This document shows positions 12,601-24,499 of a DNA stretch of 64,000 nt, one piece after another. Position 1 is the stretch's first letter; the number at the start of each line of letters is the position of its first letter. The position numbers and the translations under genes are program-made. The stretch is from Udeniomyces pyricola (taxonomy: Eukaryota > Basidiomycota > Tremellomycetes > Cystofilobasidiales > Mrakiaceae). The notes under the pieces are model-generated. The model made no database searches. It was not told the origin of the DNA and saw only the letters and a program-made list of their open reading frames with translations. The stretch covers positions 186,001-250,000 of the forward strand of contig BCIK01000001.1 in the NCBI GenBank assembly GCA_039545295.1. Direction: 5' to 3'.

Positions 12601-15600
12601 GTCTCGCGTTCAAAGTCGTAGCGGTCATGGCTAGTTGCTGATGGGAATGGTCTTTTGACTGAGGCCCAGACTGACTGTTGAAGCCGTAGTCCTCGCTGTC
12701 GATGCCAGGCGTCTGAGGCGCCGACGAGTGAAGGGCTGATGCTTGAGAATATACCGAGGGGGTGAAGTTAGCGGAACCCGAATCTCCCGATTGCTGGGTA
12801 TGGCCCTGCACTCGGTGAATGTTGGGGTTATAAGCCTGATAGACGGAAGAAGGCGCAGCCGAAACCTGTCGAGTGGGAGCGTTGGAGAGATCGACAGGAG
12901 AGAGGATGTGGGTGGACTCTTGCGGAGATTGCTGAAGCGGTGATGATTGAAGGTAACTAAGACCGTCCTCTCCCAGAGCAGACGGGCCATTGCTCGAGCC
13001 ACGTAAGTTGTCGTCCGACATTGGTTGTTGGGTTTGATGAGCAGGGGGGAGGACTGTTGCAAGAGGGGGCGCAAGCGGGGCCGAGCGGTGATCGGGCGAT
13101 TTCAGGCTAGGAGAACGCGGAGGAAGAGAAGCCGTTGCAGGGCTCGTCGTAGTCGTGGAAGAAGGACGAGGCTCGTCGCCGAACGCAAGTGGTGGAAGTT
13201 GGAAGGAAGAGCTTCGAGAGGAAGATCGTTCACCAGTCGACGATGGGGGCGGCTGATGGTTGACAGGGTGGTGAATAAACCCAAGGTTCCTCCTAGGGGT
13301 ATCATTCGCTGGAACAGGGGTTGGAACACCAGAAGACGCTCGATCCTCCCTTCGATCGTGAGGAGTCGAAACTTGCCCCTCGGGTGATTCGGCAACTTGT
13401 GAGAGAGCCTGCCGGGAACCTGAGATTGGAGGGCTTGCAAGCTGAACGGGCGGCTCTTCGATTGGGTGAAGGAGGAGATCTCGGAATCGGCCGCGCACAA
13501 ACGAGGGTTTTGAAATGGCGAGATCGTTCGGACTGATCTGGGGATTGACGAGGAAGAGATCTTCTCCTTGCTATTGAGTGAAACGACGCACAATAACGAG
13601 ATTGTGTTAGTAACCAAATCGCTCCTTCAAACGGATTCCCGCTCAAGCTCAGACTCACAGGATGGGCAAAGAAAAGCGATTGAGGGTCCGAGGCATTCCA
13701 AGAGTACTGCCCCGGTCGTCCATAAAGGCCAAATGCATCGTGGAAGGCCACAAGCCACTTGAGCATGTCACGCTGACTGCCACGAACGTACTCGTCCTCG
13801 CCCTTCTTCTCGACAGGCATGAGCATGCACCAGCCCTCGCTTCGAGCGATGCCTTTGCCGGTGACACCCCTGTTCTGAGCTCCTTCTCCCAAAAGGTGAC
13901 CCTCGAGCTTGATCATGCTCGAGTTGCCAATCTCCGACTCGACCTCGGGAAAGACGGCGAATGCTTGGGTGATATTGACAATGGTGAGGAAAGGGGCCGG
14001 TGGGATGGCTGCAGATGCTCGAGAACTTCGCGACGAGGGAGCAGGGGGAGGGGGAGTGTGATAGAAGTGGGCTGAGACGACCGGCTGCTGTGATCTCGCT
14101 CCAAAATCTGGGCCGCCGACGGAGGACCTTCGTGAGGCCTGGGTGGGCGAACCCTCACCGGGCGCAGGTGGGTAAGGGGTCGTGGTGACGTCAGGAGCAG
14201 TCGAGTTGGAAGAAAAGAAACTCGAGAACCGATTCTTGGGCTTGGATGACGTCGGAGACTGAGGCTCGTCATTGTAAGTAGAGTTGGGATTGTAAGGGGG
14301 TTCGATAGACAAGACAACCCAAAGGTGGTTCCATCGCGAATTGGCAAACGTTCTGACATCAAACCAGCCGGCGATTTTGTTATTGATCAATGGTGGTGGA
14401 GGTATGCCAGAAGCTCGAAGACTGATGGAAAGCCAAAGCAAGTCAGAATCAAGATCCAAGGACCGATCAAGCATAGGATTGCAGACAAGCATCCGAGGTT
14501 CCACTCACAGATGACCGGTGTACACCTCCATGAGCCTGCTTGACTCCCAGCCAGCAAGTCGGATGGACGTTACCCAGCTGAGAATGCACACAGGTGAAAC
14601 AGAACAGAGAAAACATAAAGTACCGCAAGCAAAAGCACACGATTAGCTTGAGCTCAGCGGAAGGTCATATGAGTACACCAGACCTGAACGAAAAACCCAC
14701 GCGGCCATCGCCTCTCGATCAGGGCACGAGTAAAGGGTGGAGTTGGCTCCCGCCGTGTTGATGGAAAAGACAAAGTTGTGAGGGCCGAGCTCGGGTGCAT
14801 GTTTGGTTGGAGGTAGCGGCTGGATAAGATCGACAAACGCGTCGGTGATATTGATGCGAGTTGGGTGCTTGTCTTCTCCCCGAGCGTTGGCCTCTTGGAC
14901 TTCTCGCATGTTCCAAACATCTGGGTGTGGAGGTGAAAGGGGTTCAGATGGACATTAGTCAATGTCTACAGTTGGCATACATTGAGATCGAAAGCAAGCG
15001 ACCTGCAGACGAGATGACGATACGACGCACGAAGGATGACACCTCTCAGTTCGACCCAGACCTCCTGCCAGTCGTTGGTAGGTGTGCCAGGTTTGCCATA
15101 TCTGGCGGAAAGTGCAGGGACAGAGCGAAAGGCATGGTAGAAAGCGGGTCCGTGTCAGCTCAAGGCAGTGTGAGGCGTCCACAGGGCGGATGTGAGTGCG
15201 CGGTCGGTATGTGCGGACGCGTACACCTTTCCATTGTGCAAGAATCGTCACGTTCGTGACGGTTCAGAGTGACTTTCCAACAAAGACTCACTTTGGATGG
15301 TTCCCATCGGGGCCTGCAGCGACCATGGATTTAAGTGTAGGCGGGCTAGTAAGGTAGACCTTGCCCGGCTGCATAGTGATGAGGTTGACGGCCGTTCGGA
15401 TCTCGTTCTGAGCTCGTAACGACTGCTGAGAGAGGGGACCACCGGCTGGTGAGTCGGTAGCGCCAACGGCAGACATCCGCCGAGCTTGCTGAGGTGGAGG
15501 CATGGCACCGGAAGAGTCGCTACGCACTCCTGCAGCTGGGGAAGTGGAAGGCTCGGCCTGAGATCGTCGATGTTGCTGTTGCTGCTGCTGAGCGTCCCAC

Positions 15601-15845
15601 TCTTCTCTCGGGGGTTGACCTGCACCTCCTACTCGAGCACCTAGAGCGTGGCTGCTACCAAAACTGGAAGCATAATTCTCAGACGTCTCGCCACTCGAGC
15701 TGGCGTGGGCCGAGAGCCTGGAAGTGGTGCGTCCCATCTTGAAGCCGGACTTGGGCTTGTCATCTTTGCCCTCTGAGCTTTTATCCTTGCCGAGGCCAAA
15801 GAAGGAGCGTCGCGAGTTAGACGCTGGACGTGAGGCAGTGCTCAT
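9643..15845 (-). CDS. CAF120/Skg3-like PH-domain protein (CCR4-NOT associated type)
   Basis: A large multi-exon gene; I take the start at 15845 (MSTASRPASNSRRSFFGLGK), with 15890 as an upstream alternative lacking extra support. A basic Ser-rich N-terminus and a poly-Gln patch precede a split PH-like domain: GKPGTPTNDWQEVWVELRGV (about 15055-15100), NITDAFVDLIQ and HNFVFSINTAGANSTLYSCP (14700-14870), then SGIPPPPLINNKIAGWFDV and WNHLWVVLS (14290-14420), and IKLEGHLLGEG with WLVAFHDAFGLYGRPGQYSW (13690-13920). This order matches fungal Skg3/CAF120 proteins, which associate with the CCR4-NOT deadenylase and the bud neck in yeast. The rest (9643-13500) is long, disordered, rich in Ser, Pro, His, Gln and Asp/Glu, with a short charged helix (EERQRKIDALQREQLEAMNA) and a Met/Gly/Pro-rich tail. 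Several internal exon edges are approximate. Confidence 0.8.
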
Positions 15846-16571
15846 GCTGTGTGGATGTTGGGAGAGGAGCTGCGGAAGGTCGGTGGGCAAAGGTGGGAGA
15901 GATTGAACGGAATAGTCTGGTTGGGGATGAGGGTGGAGGGGAAGAGCAGGCGTCGGAGTGGACTGAGAAGGGACGTTGAAGCGTGAGGAAGCACTGAAAA
16001 ATGTGCGTGCCTGGCTGGAAGTCTAGAGAGGGGGATGAACGGGTAGCAAGGCTTCGAGTGGGATGGGGAGGGGTAGCGATGAACTGTAAGGGGCAGGCAG
16101 GGAGATGATGGAATCGGTGACAGCTGCAGTCTGAGGGATCGTCAGGCCGAGGACCGATCGAGAAGGGAACGTCTCCCTTGCAACAAGTAAAAGAAAAGTC
16201 ACGATTCAAGTACTACACGTCCAATCGACGCTCACCGCCGGCCGCAGTCGTCATGCTGCATCGTCCACCATCCATCAGGCATCAAGGCATCAGGCAAACA
16301 TAGCATCCATAGCAGCGTACATCAGCTCAAAGCAGCTACAGCACTAATCTAGGCAGCTGGCCCCAGATAATTATCCTATATACATATGTATGCTCATGAC
16401 GTCTCTACAGATATTGACATCCATCTCATTAGCCTCATGCATATACCCCTCTCACACTTCCACTCCTCTAGAGCTCGCTAGTCTAGCCAATAAAGCGTCA
16501 TTCAACATCGTTAAAAAGTCGTCAAAAAGCAACTAACAGTCAGAGCCGAATCCAACCCAAATCCCCCTCCT
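15846..16571. other. 5' region of the CAF120-like gene and 3' region of RPC9
   Basis: No supported exon. The left part is the promoter and 5' leader of the minus-strand CAF120-like gene, and an open minus frame up to 16209 looks like leader sequence. The right part (about 16250-16570) is AT-rich and ends in the 3' UTR of the RPC9 gene. Confidence 0.5.
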
Positions 16572-17574
16572 TCAACTGTCAGCCTCGTCGAGCTCCTGAC
16601 CTCCATCCTCCCCAGCCTCATCGTTCATCACATAGTCCACATCACCCATGTCGTCACCCTCACCGTAAGGGTCATCGTCGCCTTCCATCGTGCCCAGTCC
16701 GTTAGGGGCCACTCGAGTCGAAGGTGCCGATGCGTGCGAAGAGAGGATAGGCTGGGCCAGGAGCGAATCTTTGACGAGCGACAATACATCAGCAATCTCA
16801 TCCGAACTTAGACGAGTATAAAGCTCTTCGATGATCTGGTTGTCGAGGTTTGTGGGCGATTCGAAAGAGATGACAAGTAAGAAGGAAGACGTGCAGGATT
16901 GACACATTAAGCAAGGTCAGGATGGAAAGGCGAGAAGCGCGTGCATGGTCAAGTACAAGAGTTTTCCAAGGGTACAGAATCAGACGGACAACATAGAGCT
17001 CGACATCAGTCCTCGGTGAAAGATCCATGATTTGCAGGACCTCGATCTTGGTGAGCTTGTCCATAGCTTGAAGTTTCCGCGACAGGGTCTGGTTCGCGTC
17101 AAACGTTTGGCGCGTGACGGACAGTTCCGGTCGTTCAAAGTGAGCAATCGCCTGCCAAGACGGATCATGGTGGTTGCCTCATCGACAAGTTAGTCTTGAT
17201 TCTGGCCAATGGACAGGGTGTCAAAGATTTCCAGGGCATCCAAAAGAAACGCGTCAGACGGACCTCGTTCACGACAAACTCGAGACCGGTGCAGTGCTGA
17301 AGGCCAATGTACTTGAGTTCGTCCTCATTGGGCTCAATAGGTCCCTTGAGCTCGCGTTGGGCTTGCTCTCTGGCAGCCTTGTGTCTATGGGAGGATGCAA
17401 TGAGATCGACTTCGCCCTTGAGGGTTCTCAGATGATCGAGGGCCTCGTGCATGGACACGAAGCCAGCCCGAGGTCGGAGGATCTGTCGATGAGAGGCAGG
17501 TGGTCGAGGAGGATGAGCGTTGAGGTCGTGGAAAGTGTTGGATAGGATGAATGGCTGGATGGACTGACCTCCAT
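16572..17574 (-). CDS. RPC17: RNA polymerase III subunit RPC9 (Rpb4/RPC17 family)
   Basis: Four exons (17574-17569, 17482-17264, 17151-16990, 16835-16572) sum to 651 nt, giving 216 residues. The N-terminus reads ME|ILRPRAGFVSMHEALDHLRTLK, which matches the family opening (MEIL-x-LSNxEVLxHL). The Rpb4-like core follows: CTGLEFVVNE, QTLSRKLQAMDKLTKIEVLQIMDLSPRTDVELYV and EELYTRLSSDEIADVLSLVK. In known Pol III this subunit pairs with RPC8 to form the stalk used in initiation. The C-terminal tail of about 60 residues is acidic (GEGDDMGDVDYVMNDEAGED) and longer than in many relatives. The first coding exon is just ATG GAG. It is divergent from CCT4, with starts 289 bp apart. Confidence 0.9.
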
Positions 17575-17599
17575 GATGCAGGTGTGAAAGGATTAAAGG

Positions 17600-17635
17600 G
17601 GAAGGATGATGATGATGATGACGATGATGATGAAA
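17600..17635. repeat. (GAT)n-type microsatellite in the RPC9 leader
   Basis: An imperfect GAT/GAC trinucleotide run directly upstream of the RPC9 start on the minus strand (CAT-rich in that orientation). It lies in the short region shared with the CCT4 promoter. Confidence 0.75.
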
Positions 17636-17863
17636 GAGGTGTGGATGGGTACGGTATAGTATGCGAGTTATAAATGCTTGGAGGATCCAAATGGGAAATG
17701 GAAAATGGACTTTGTTCTTGATGGGATGAATAATATTAAATCGAAATGTACAAGCTCCATCAACTCGACGTTTGACCCCACACCCGACTGTTTGAGCTCG
17801 ACTTCCGCCTGCCTTCTCCCCTTCCCCTACTTCCCCTCCACCCTTTGACTCCTCACGCTCACC

Positions 17864-20774
17864 ATGGCCGCTCTCAGCCCAGCAAACATCGGAAACGGTC
17901 AATTCAATGACAAGGTCCGATCCATCGCCACCTCCCTCCCCCTCAACGTCCAAACGCCGGACTACATACCGAGCCAAAGCTCACTCTTTGTTTGAATGCT
18001 TCTCTCCGCTTCGTTCCTTCTCTCTCACCCTAGGGCAAGCCCATGGAGGTCCGACTCTCCAACATGACTGCCGCCAAATCAGTCTCGGATGCCGTCCGAA
18101 CGTCCCTGGGACCTAAGGGCATGGACAAGATGGTTCGCCTTCCCATTTCTTCCTGCTCGTTCTTAACTCTACAGCAAACGGCTCGTGCGGAAGAGCGTGA
18201 GGGAGATGATGCTGATGCTGCTTCCTTACCCTTTTCGCGTGCTTCTCACTCATCTCGTTGCCATGTATCGAACGCGTCTTTCTCTTGGATCGTATCGTCT
18301 CTCTCACGCTCAGATCCAAACGGCTCAAGGCGAGGTTGTCATCACCAATGACGGAGCTACCATCCTCAAGCACATGGCTGTCCTTCACCCTGCCGCGCGA
18401 ATGGCAAGTCCTCATGCTACCTACCTACCACCACCCTTGCTCTCATCTCTGTTGCGGGCTTAGCTTATGCATGATCTCCAATGATGCAGAGAAGAGAAAG
18501 CTAATCCTGGTACCATGCTATCGGTTACCCTGTACAGCTCGTCGAACTTTCGGCTGCTCAGGACGTCGAGGCTGGAGATGGTACGACTTCGGTCGTTGTT
18601 TTGGCGGGAAGCTTGCTCGGAGCTGCTGAGAAAATGCTGAGCAAAGGTGAGATCTTGACTCGTATATGCACGTGCAGTTTTGAGATGTGTACATTTCCTT
18701 TTCATCTGGGATGAATGGGATACAAGAGGTGGAGGGAAGGGGTGAGGTTGCTGGTTGATAGAGGTCAGACTAAAGCAAGGCCACGTGAACCCTCCCACCA
18801 CCTCATTGTACTCTCTGCCTTGATTGTGACCGCACGCCTTTTGCTTTGGGACGCGCTGAGCGTTGTTTGCACAAGTTCATCATCAGACCGTTGTGTGGCT
18901 GCAGCTGACAGGATATCGCGTTTCTACCTCTGCATCACGCGTTCACAGGCATTCACCCGACCCTGATTGCTGAGTCGTTCCAGCGGGCGGCGTCCAAGTG
19001 TGTTGAGTTCCTGACCGAAATGTCGACGCCCGTCGACCTTAACGACAAGGACACTCTTCTTCGGGCTGCCTCGACTAGTCTCAACTCTAAGGTATGCGTT
19101 GGGCGAGATGTGGAGGTCATTGCGTCTTTGCCCATCAGATCGAAGCTGACAGAGCGTCTGCTGTCTTCGCGTCTTGTCTCTAAATAACCCCCCCCCCCTT
19201 CTCCCTTCGATTCCCTCATACCCCCTTCTTCGCAACAAATCTAGATTGTCTCGCAATACTCCTCAGTTCTCGCACCCATTGCCGTCCAATCCGTCCTCCG
19301 TCTCGTCACCCCAACCTCCACGAATGTTGATCTGAGAGACATCCGAATGGTCAAGAAGGTTGGCGGAACGATTGATGATACCGAGCTCGTTGATGGACTC
19401 GCCCTCACGCAGTCAGTCTCGAGCGGTGCCGGTGGACCGACGAGGATGGAGAAGGCCAAGATCGGACTTGTTCAGTTCCAACTGAGTTCGCCAAAACCCG
19501 ACGTGAGTCCAGGCGCATTCAAGAGGGGGAGGGGGGGTATTCTTGCAAGGGGAGAGAAGCCTCTGGCCCTGGCCCATACTGGACCGTCGCACTGATGCTT
19601 CCTGTCTTGTTCGCATTTGCCCAGATGGACAACCAAATCGTCGTCAACGACTACCGACAGATGGACAAGATCCTCAAGGAGGAGCGTGCCTACCTGCTGA
19701 ACATGTGCAAGAAGATCAAGAAATCCGGCTGCAACGTCCTTCTCATCCAAAAATCCATCCTTCGAGATGCCGTCAACGAACTCTCGCTCCACTTCCTCGC
19801 CAAGCTTAAGATTCTCGTCGTCAAGGACATTGAACGAGACGAGATTGAGTTCATTGCCAAGTCGACCGGGTGCAAGCCGATTGCCGATATTGAGGCGTTC
19901 ACCGAGGATAAGCTCGGCTCGGCCGAACTTGTGGATGAGGTCGAGAAGTCGGGAGCGAGGGTCGTCAAGATCACGGGTGTCAAGAACGCGGGAAGGACCG
20001 TCAGTATTCTGTGCACGGGTGCCAATTCGCTTGTTTTGGAAGAGAGTGAGAGGAGTATTCACGATGCGCTTTGTGTCGTCCGATGTTTGGTCAAGAAGCG
20101 GTAAGTTCGCCTGGGCGATTTAACTCTTGATTGCTTTGTTTCTTCTGTGTTGGGAGAAATGATGTCTCGCTAGCGGTCAGCTCATGCTTACGGTTTGGAT
20201 TCCCTTGCTTCCCTTTAGAGCTCTGATCGTCGGAGGAGGTGCTCCCGAGATTCACGTCTCCCGTCTCCTCACCCAGTACGGTCAAACCCTCAAGGGCATG
20301 GAGGCTTACTGCTTCCAAGCCTTTGCCGAAGCCTTGGAAGTCATTCCCACGACGCTTGCCGAGAACGCCGGGCTCAACCCGATTGCCATCGTCACCGAGC
20401 TTAGGAACCGACACGCCAACGGCGAACGCACCGCCGGAATCAACGTCCGAAAGGGTACCATTTCCAACATCCTCGAGGAGAACGTGTTGCAGCCCCTGTT
20501 GGTCTCGACAAGTGCGATCGAGTTGGCGACCGAGACGGTTTGCTTGTTGTTGAGGATCGATGATTTCCAGGTTCGTCCTATATTGGGTTGCTGTTTGCTT
20601 TCTTCCCTTTTCCCTTCTTCGATTCATCTTGGCTTGCACTTGCGCGCGTGCTTCGTCTTCAACCAAACTAAACCAAACCAAACTGACTGTATCTGGACTA
20701 TCTCGCGTTTGCTTTGTTATGTTTTCTCCCCCCCCCCCGTCTCAACCTCTTACCAATTTTAGTTCACGAGATAG
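17864..20774 (+). CDS. CCT4: T-complex chaperonin subunit delta (CCT4)
   Basis: Nine exons (17864-17914, 18034-18132, 18314-18403, 18538-18646, 18949-19091, 19245-19502, 19625-20100, 20219-20570, 20763-20774) sum to 1590 nt, giving 529 residues, the normal length. Group II chaperonin motifs are all present: [26 protein letters not shown], the ATPase motif [27 protein letters not shown], the apical-domain [16 protein letters not shown], and the C-terminal [15 protein letters not shown] with [20 protein letters not shown]. In known biology it is one of eight subunits of TRiC/CCT, which folds actin and tubulin in the cytosol. The third intron starts with GC (GCAAGT at 18404), a GC-AG intron required to keep [19 protein letters not shown] in frame. 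The last exon encodes only three residues and the stop. Confidence 0.97.
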
Positions 20775-21460
20775 ATGAAAGAAAGCTGAGGAGCCGCGTT
20801 GATGGGTGGAAGGTTGGGTTGGCAAAGACGGGAAAATTTTCTCCATTGAGGGACGGAGAGTGTCAGGAAAGGAGGGAGGGGGGATGACCTTGTATCACCA
20901 ATCAATGAGCCCCTAGACGAAACGAATATGTCAGGTCCCTGGATAGGGGCGATGGGAGTTGGATGGGACGAAAGGAAGTCGAAACAAGATGAAAACGGCT
21001 GACACGCTCATCGTCAAAAGCTGTATCGCGCTGATCCCAACTTGGCTTTTCTTTTGGTGATAAAGGATTTCAAGGCTGACGTCTGCTTGCTTGTCAGTCT
21101 TTTGCTCTCATCGCGCTTCATTTAACGACAACCCTGTTCTTTCTCCCATGGTCTGCCGGAGTCTGTGTAGCGATCCCTGCTCAGGTTTGTCCGAGGATGA
21201 CTCATGTCGACTCATCCTTCGACAGAGTATGTCTTCATTCTTCCTTCCTGCACAGGTCTTCATCGTCATTCTTTTTCCTATATAAGCCATAATATGACGC
21301 CTTTGGACTTATCAGCTACCATCCACCATCACTTATACTCTCCTCCTATCCTTTCCTCGTGACCCACCTAACCCATATTCACACCTCAACATCTGACCCA
21401 ACTCACCATCTCGTCATCACCACCACCAACCCACCATCGTCAGTGACTCCCCAACTTTCT

Positions 21461-21492
<32 letters not shown>

Positions 21493-22271
21493 CATGAGGG
21501 CTGATCATAGGGGGTTTCGAGTATCGCCCGGCCAGCTAGGCCTTGGCTGTAGAATCTGCATGCATATCATAAAAATCCGGCTGCAAGATGAAAAGATCCA
21601 AAGTGGATTAGATTGAGGAGGAAAGAAAAAAACATTCCTCCTCTTTCTCTCTCCCCCCCCCCCCTTTCTTTCCCCCCTCGTGTCATCCCTCCCCGGCGGC
21701 GAGAGACGCCTGCTTTTCGCCTCTCTTCAGAAGACCTCCCTTGGTATTCCAAACCCCCTTTCCACCTCTATGAGCAAAATTTGTCTCCCCTCCTCCTCAA
21801 ATCAACCCACCCCTTCCTCCTCCTCCTCCCCCCCCCTCTCCCAACTTTGCGTCCAAACCAAAAAAAAAAAAAAATCCGAAGCGGATAAGATAAAAACCCC
21901 ATTTGTCGATTCTCTTTGATCCTTTCCATTCCTCCTTTTTCCCCCTTCCCCGCGGCGAAAACTCCCATCGACACCCTGTCTTTTCTTTTTGACCTTTCCC
22001 GACGATAAATACCCCCGCTTAGACGACCGTGGGTTTAGGTATGTTGGCTCTGGAAGGGCGTACCGGGACGCAGTAAGGAAGGGGGAAGAAAGGACAGGAA
22101 CGAGGAGAGGGGAAGGGGGGGAGAGAGAAGGAAAGCAGAACACAAATGGGTTCCCAAACGAACGCAAAAAAAGAAAAGGTGAAAAAAAGAGAGGGGGATT
22201 CAAAAAAAAAAAAAGAAGAAAAAAAAAAGTCAGTGAGAAATTGGCTTGCTTTTGTTTCCTTTTTTCGTTTT
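20775..22271. other. Convergent intergenic region, low complexity
   Basis: About 1.5 kb between the CCT4 stop and the uS7m stop. It holds a mixed CA/TA run (about 21464-21492), C-runs (21652-21664), poly-A (21860-21873), and blocks of C/T or G/A bias. Open frames here are low-complexity shadows; I support no gene. Confidence 0.6.
21464..21492. repeat. (CA)n(TA)n microsatellite
   Basis: An alternating CA run passing directly into an alternating TA run, in the convergent intergenic region after CCT4. Confidence 0.85.
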
Positions 22272-23498
22272 TTATTCTTTCTCCTTCTTTTCTTCTTCTG
22301 CTTTGGACTTGGCCAAAGCCTTAAGGTTGAAAGAAGGGGGGGAAGGGGGAAGAGAGGATGAGACATCCCTACGAACCGGTTCAACATCGCCTGCTTATGC
22401 TTCTCCTCCAACGTCTTCAAAACCGAACTCGTGCCATCCAAGATCGCCAGAATCTCAAGCGAGACCCGATCTTCATGGGTTCGTTGGGATCGCTTCTCAG
22501 CCGCGGCGACGATCCAGAGGATAGCTTGTCGGGTCCGTTGACGTTCGGTCAGAGGGATCGGGAATGCCGTCGTCTTAGCGCCGATGGTGATGTTTTTGAT
22601 CTTGGTCATGGGGGAAGCGGCGAGGATGGCTTGACGGAAGAGAGGGAGCGAGGGCGAAGCCGTTCGGATGGTGCTTAAAAACACGCACACATACACATAT
22701 ACGCGTAGAGGATGACCAAAACAAGGAAAGAAGATCCAAGAAAGAAAGGAAAGAAGAAGAAAAAAAAAAGGGAGAAATCGTCAGCGTTTCTATCGAAGGT
22801 TAATTTGAGAAGGATGTGGAAAGGATAAAGGAGCAAGTCGTTTAGGTGACACGTGACGAAGAAGGCAAAAGGGGGAGGAAAGAAAATCTAGGAAAGAATG
22901 GGAAAGAGAAGCAGAAACGGTACGAAACCCCCGTTCTCGAAAGGGTATGGGAGAGGAAGAGAAAGCGAAAGAGGAGACAGGACAGGAAACGTCCCGGAAG
23001 CGACGTCACGGTCTTCCCCCAAAGAACACATATCTTCCTATCCCATCCCACAACAACAAGGTACACGTACATCTTGTCCAATATGAGATGAAGTCTGAAG
23101 GCGGCTTTCATCTTTTCACCGTGGGTCATGGTGAGGTTGATCCAGAGGTCGCATAGGGGGTCGCTCGCTTGGGGGACCGCCGCGTTTCGGTAAGGAACCG
23201 TCGCGCCAAGCAAAGGGTTCTCGAGCCCGGTGATGCTATCGGGCAAGAGCGTTTGGAGCGGCGATGTTGGGAGGACAAACTTGGGTGAGGCCGATGAGGA
23301 TGAGGATGAAGATGCAGAGGCGGAGGAGGACGAGGCGGTTGGCGACGAGGAGTAGAAGGGAGTTGGGGAGGAGCTGTCGCTGGTTGAGTTTGAAGTGGGG
23401 CTAAGAGTCGAAGCAAGCCGGGAGAATGAGGCGAGAGCAGAGGGGGATGAGCGAGTGAGGTGGCGAGCGGAAGATGAGGTGGTGAAGAGGAGGGACAT
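22272..23498 (-). CDS. RSM7: Mitochondrial small-subunit ribosomal protein uS7m
   Basis: Three exons (23498-23071, 22673-22373, 22319-22272) sum to 777 nt, giving 258 residues. The N-terminus (MSLLFTTSSSARHLTRSSPS) is basic, Ser-rich and free of acids, as in a mitochondrial presequence, and is followed by a long Ser/Ala-rich linker. The uS7 domain starts near DPLCDLWINLTMTHGEKMKA, which corresponds to the family's N-terminal loop and KKGKK-type region, and continues through LPLFRQAILAASPMTKIKN and TAFPIPLTERQRTRQAILWI, the conserved uS7 segment around VPxPLxxRRR. The protein binds the 3' major domain of mitochondrial SSU rRNA. The C-terminal exon encodes a Lys/Glu-rich tail. The large first intron (about 400 nt) is purine-rich on the plus strand. 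Confidence 0.88.
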
Positions 23499-24263
23499 GG
23501 TGTGGCTGGCCGGGTGGATGATTGGATGGATGGATGGTAGAGTCGGTTTCGACTTGAGGCCGAAGTGCGTTTCGCTTGTTGGACGTGATTCTGCGCTCAG
23601 TTAGATGATATGTTTGACTGCTTTTCATCGCCAGTACGCTCAAGGGAAGAAAAAAATAAATTGTATGTAGATTGCTTTCTCGTTTCTCTTCTTTTCACTC
23701 AGTGTTCCCATTTTCTTTCCCATGGACCCAGTCAGGTCTAACCGGCACAAACCTCGGCCAACGAACGGCCCATCATTGATCTATCTCGTCACCAGGACAA
23801 GACAAGTTCGAAAATCATCCCGCCTACAGCCACTCGCTCCCGCAAGAGCTCAGCTAGTAGTAGTAACGCATCAAGCGCATTTCTCCCATCTGGAGAGAGG
23901 GAAGGGAAGGACGATGAGAAGAAGAAAAAAAAGAAAAGAAAAAAAAGGAAAGCAGAAGAAATCTCCCAAACCAGGGGAGATTTCAAACCCAAAAAGAAAG
24001 AAAAGCAACTAACAGTAAGATGGGAAGACGTCAAAAAGAAAGATGATGGGAAAACGAAAAAAAAGGTATGAAGGAGTCGTTGGGGAAAATCGTTTGCGCA
24101 GCAAAAGCGAGTGTCATGAGGATGGCGGTATGCAAAGACGTTGAGAGACAGAACCGGCTGTCTCCGTCCGAGGAACCCGAGCAACAGAAGCAAAAAGAGT
24201 GTGGGGCCGAGAAAACAAGAGATGGAGAATATCGGTCCTCAAGAGGATGGAGTGAAGACCGTT
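23499..24263. other. Promoter of uS7m and 3' region of the beta-barrel gene
   Basis: No exon supported. The left part is the uS7m leader and promoter. From about 23880 to 24070 the plus strand is strongly A/G-rich, which on the minus strand is a T/C-rich 3' region for the gene stopping at 24264. Confidence 0.5.
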
Positions 24264-24462
24264 TTAGGCCTGGAGGGTCCAGGTGATGTCGACCATGCCC
24301 TCAGCAGCAGTCGCAATCTGAGAGAAGGCTCCCCACGAGAGGTCGAGGGAGTTGTCGGTCGTGCAGGTGGGGCAGAGGCTAGCCAAGGCAAGGCGAGGAG
24401 TAGAAGAGACAACGGATGAGTCTTGCCGTCCAATGGTAATTCGGAGGTTTGGTATTTCGACA

Positions 24463-24499
<37 letters not shown>

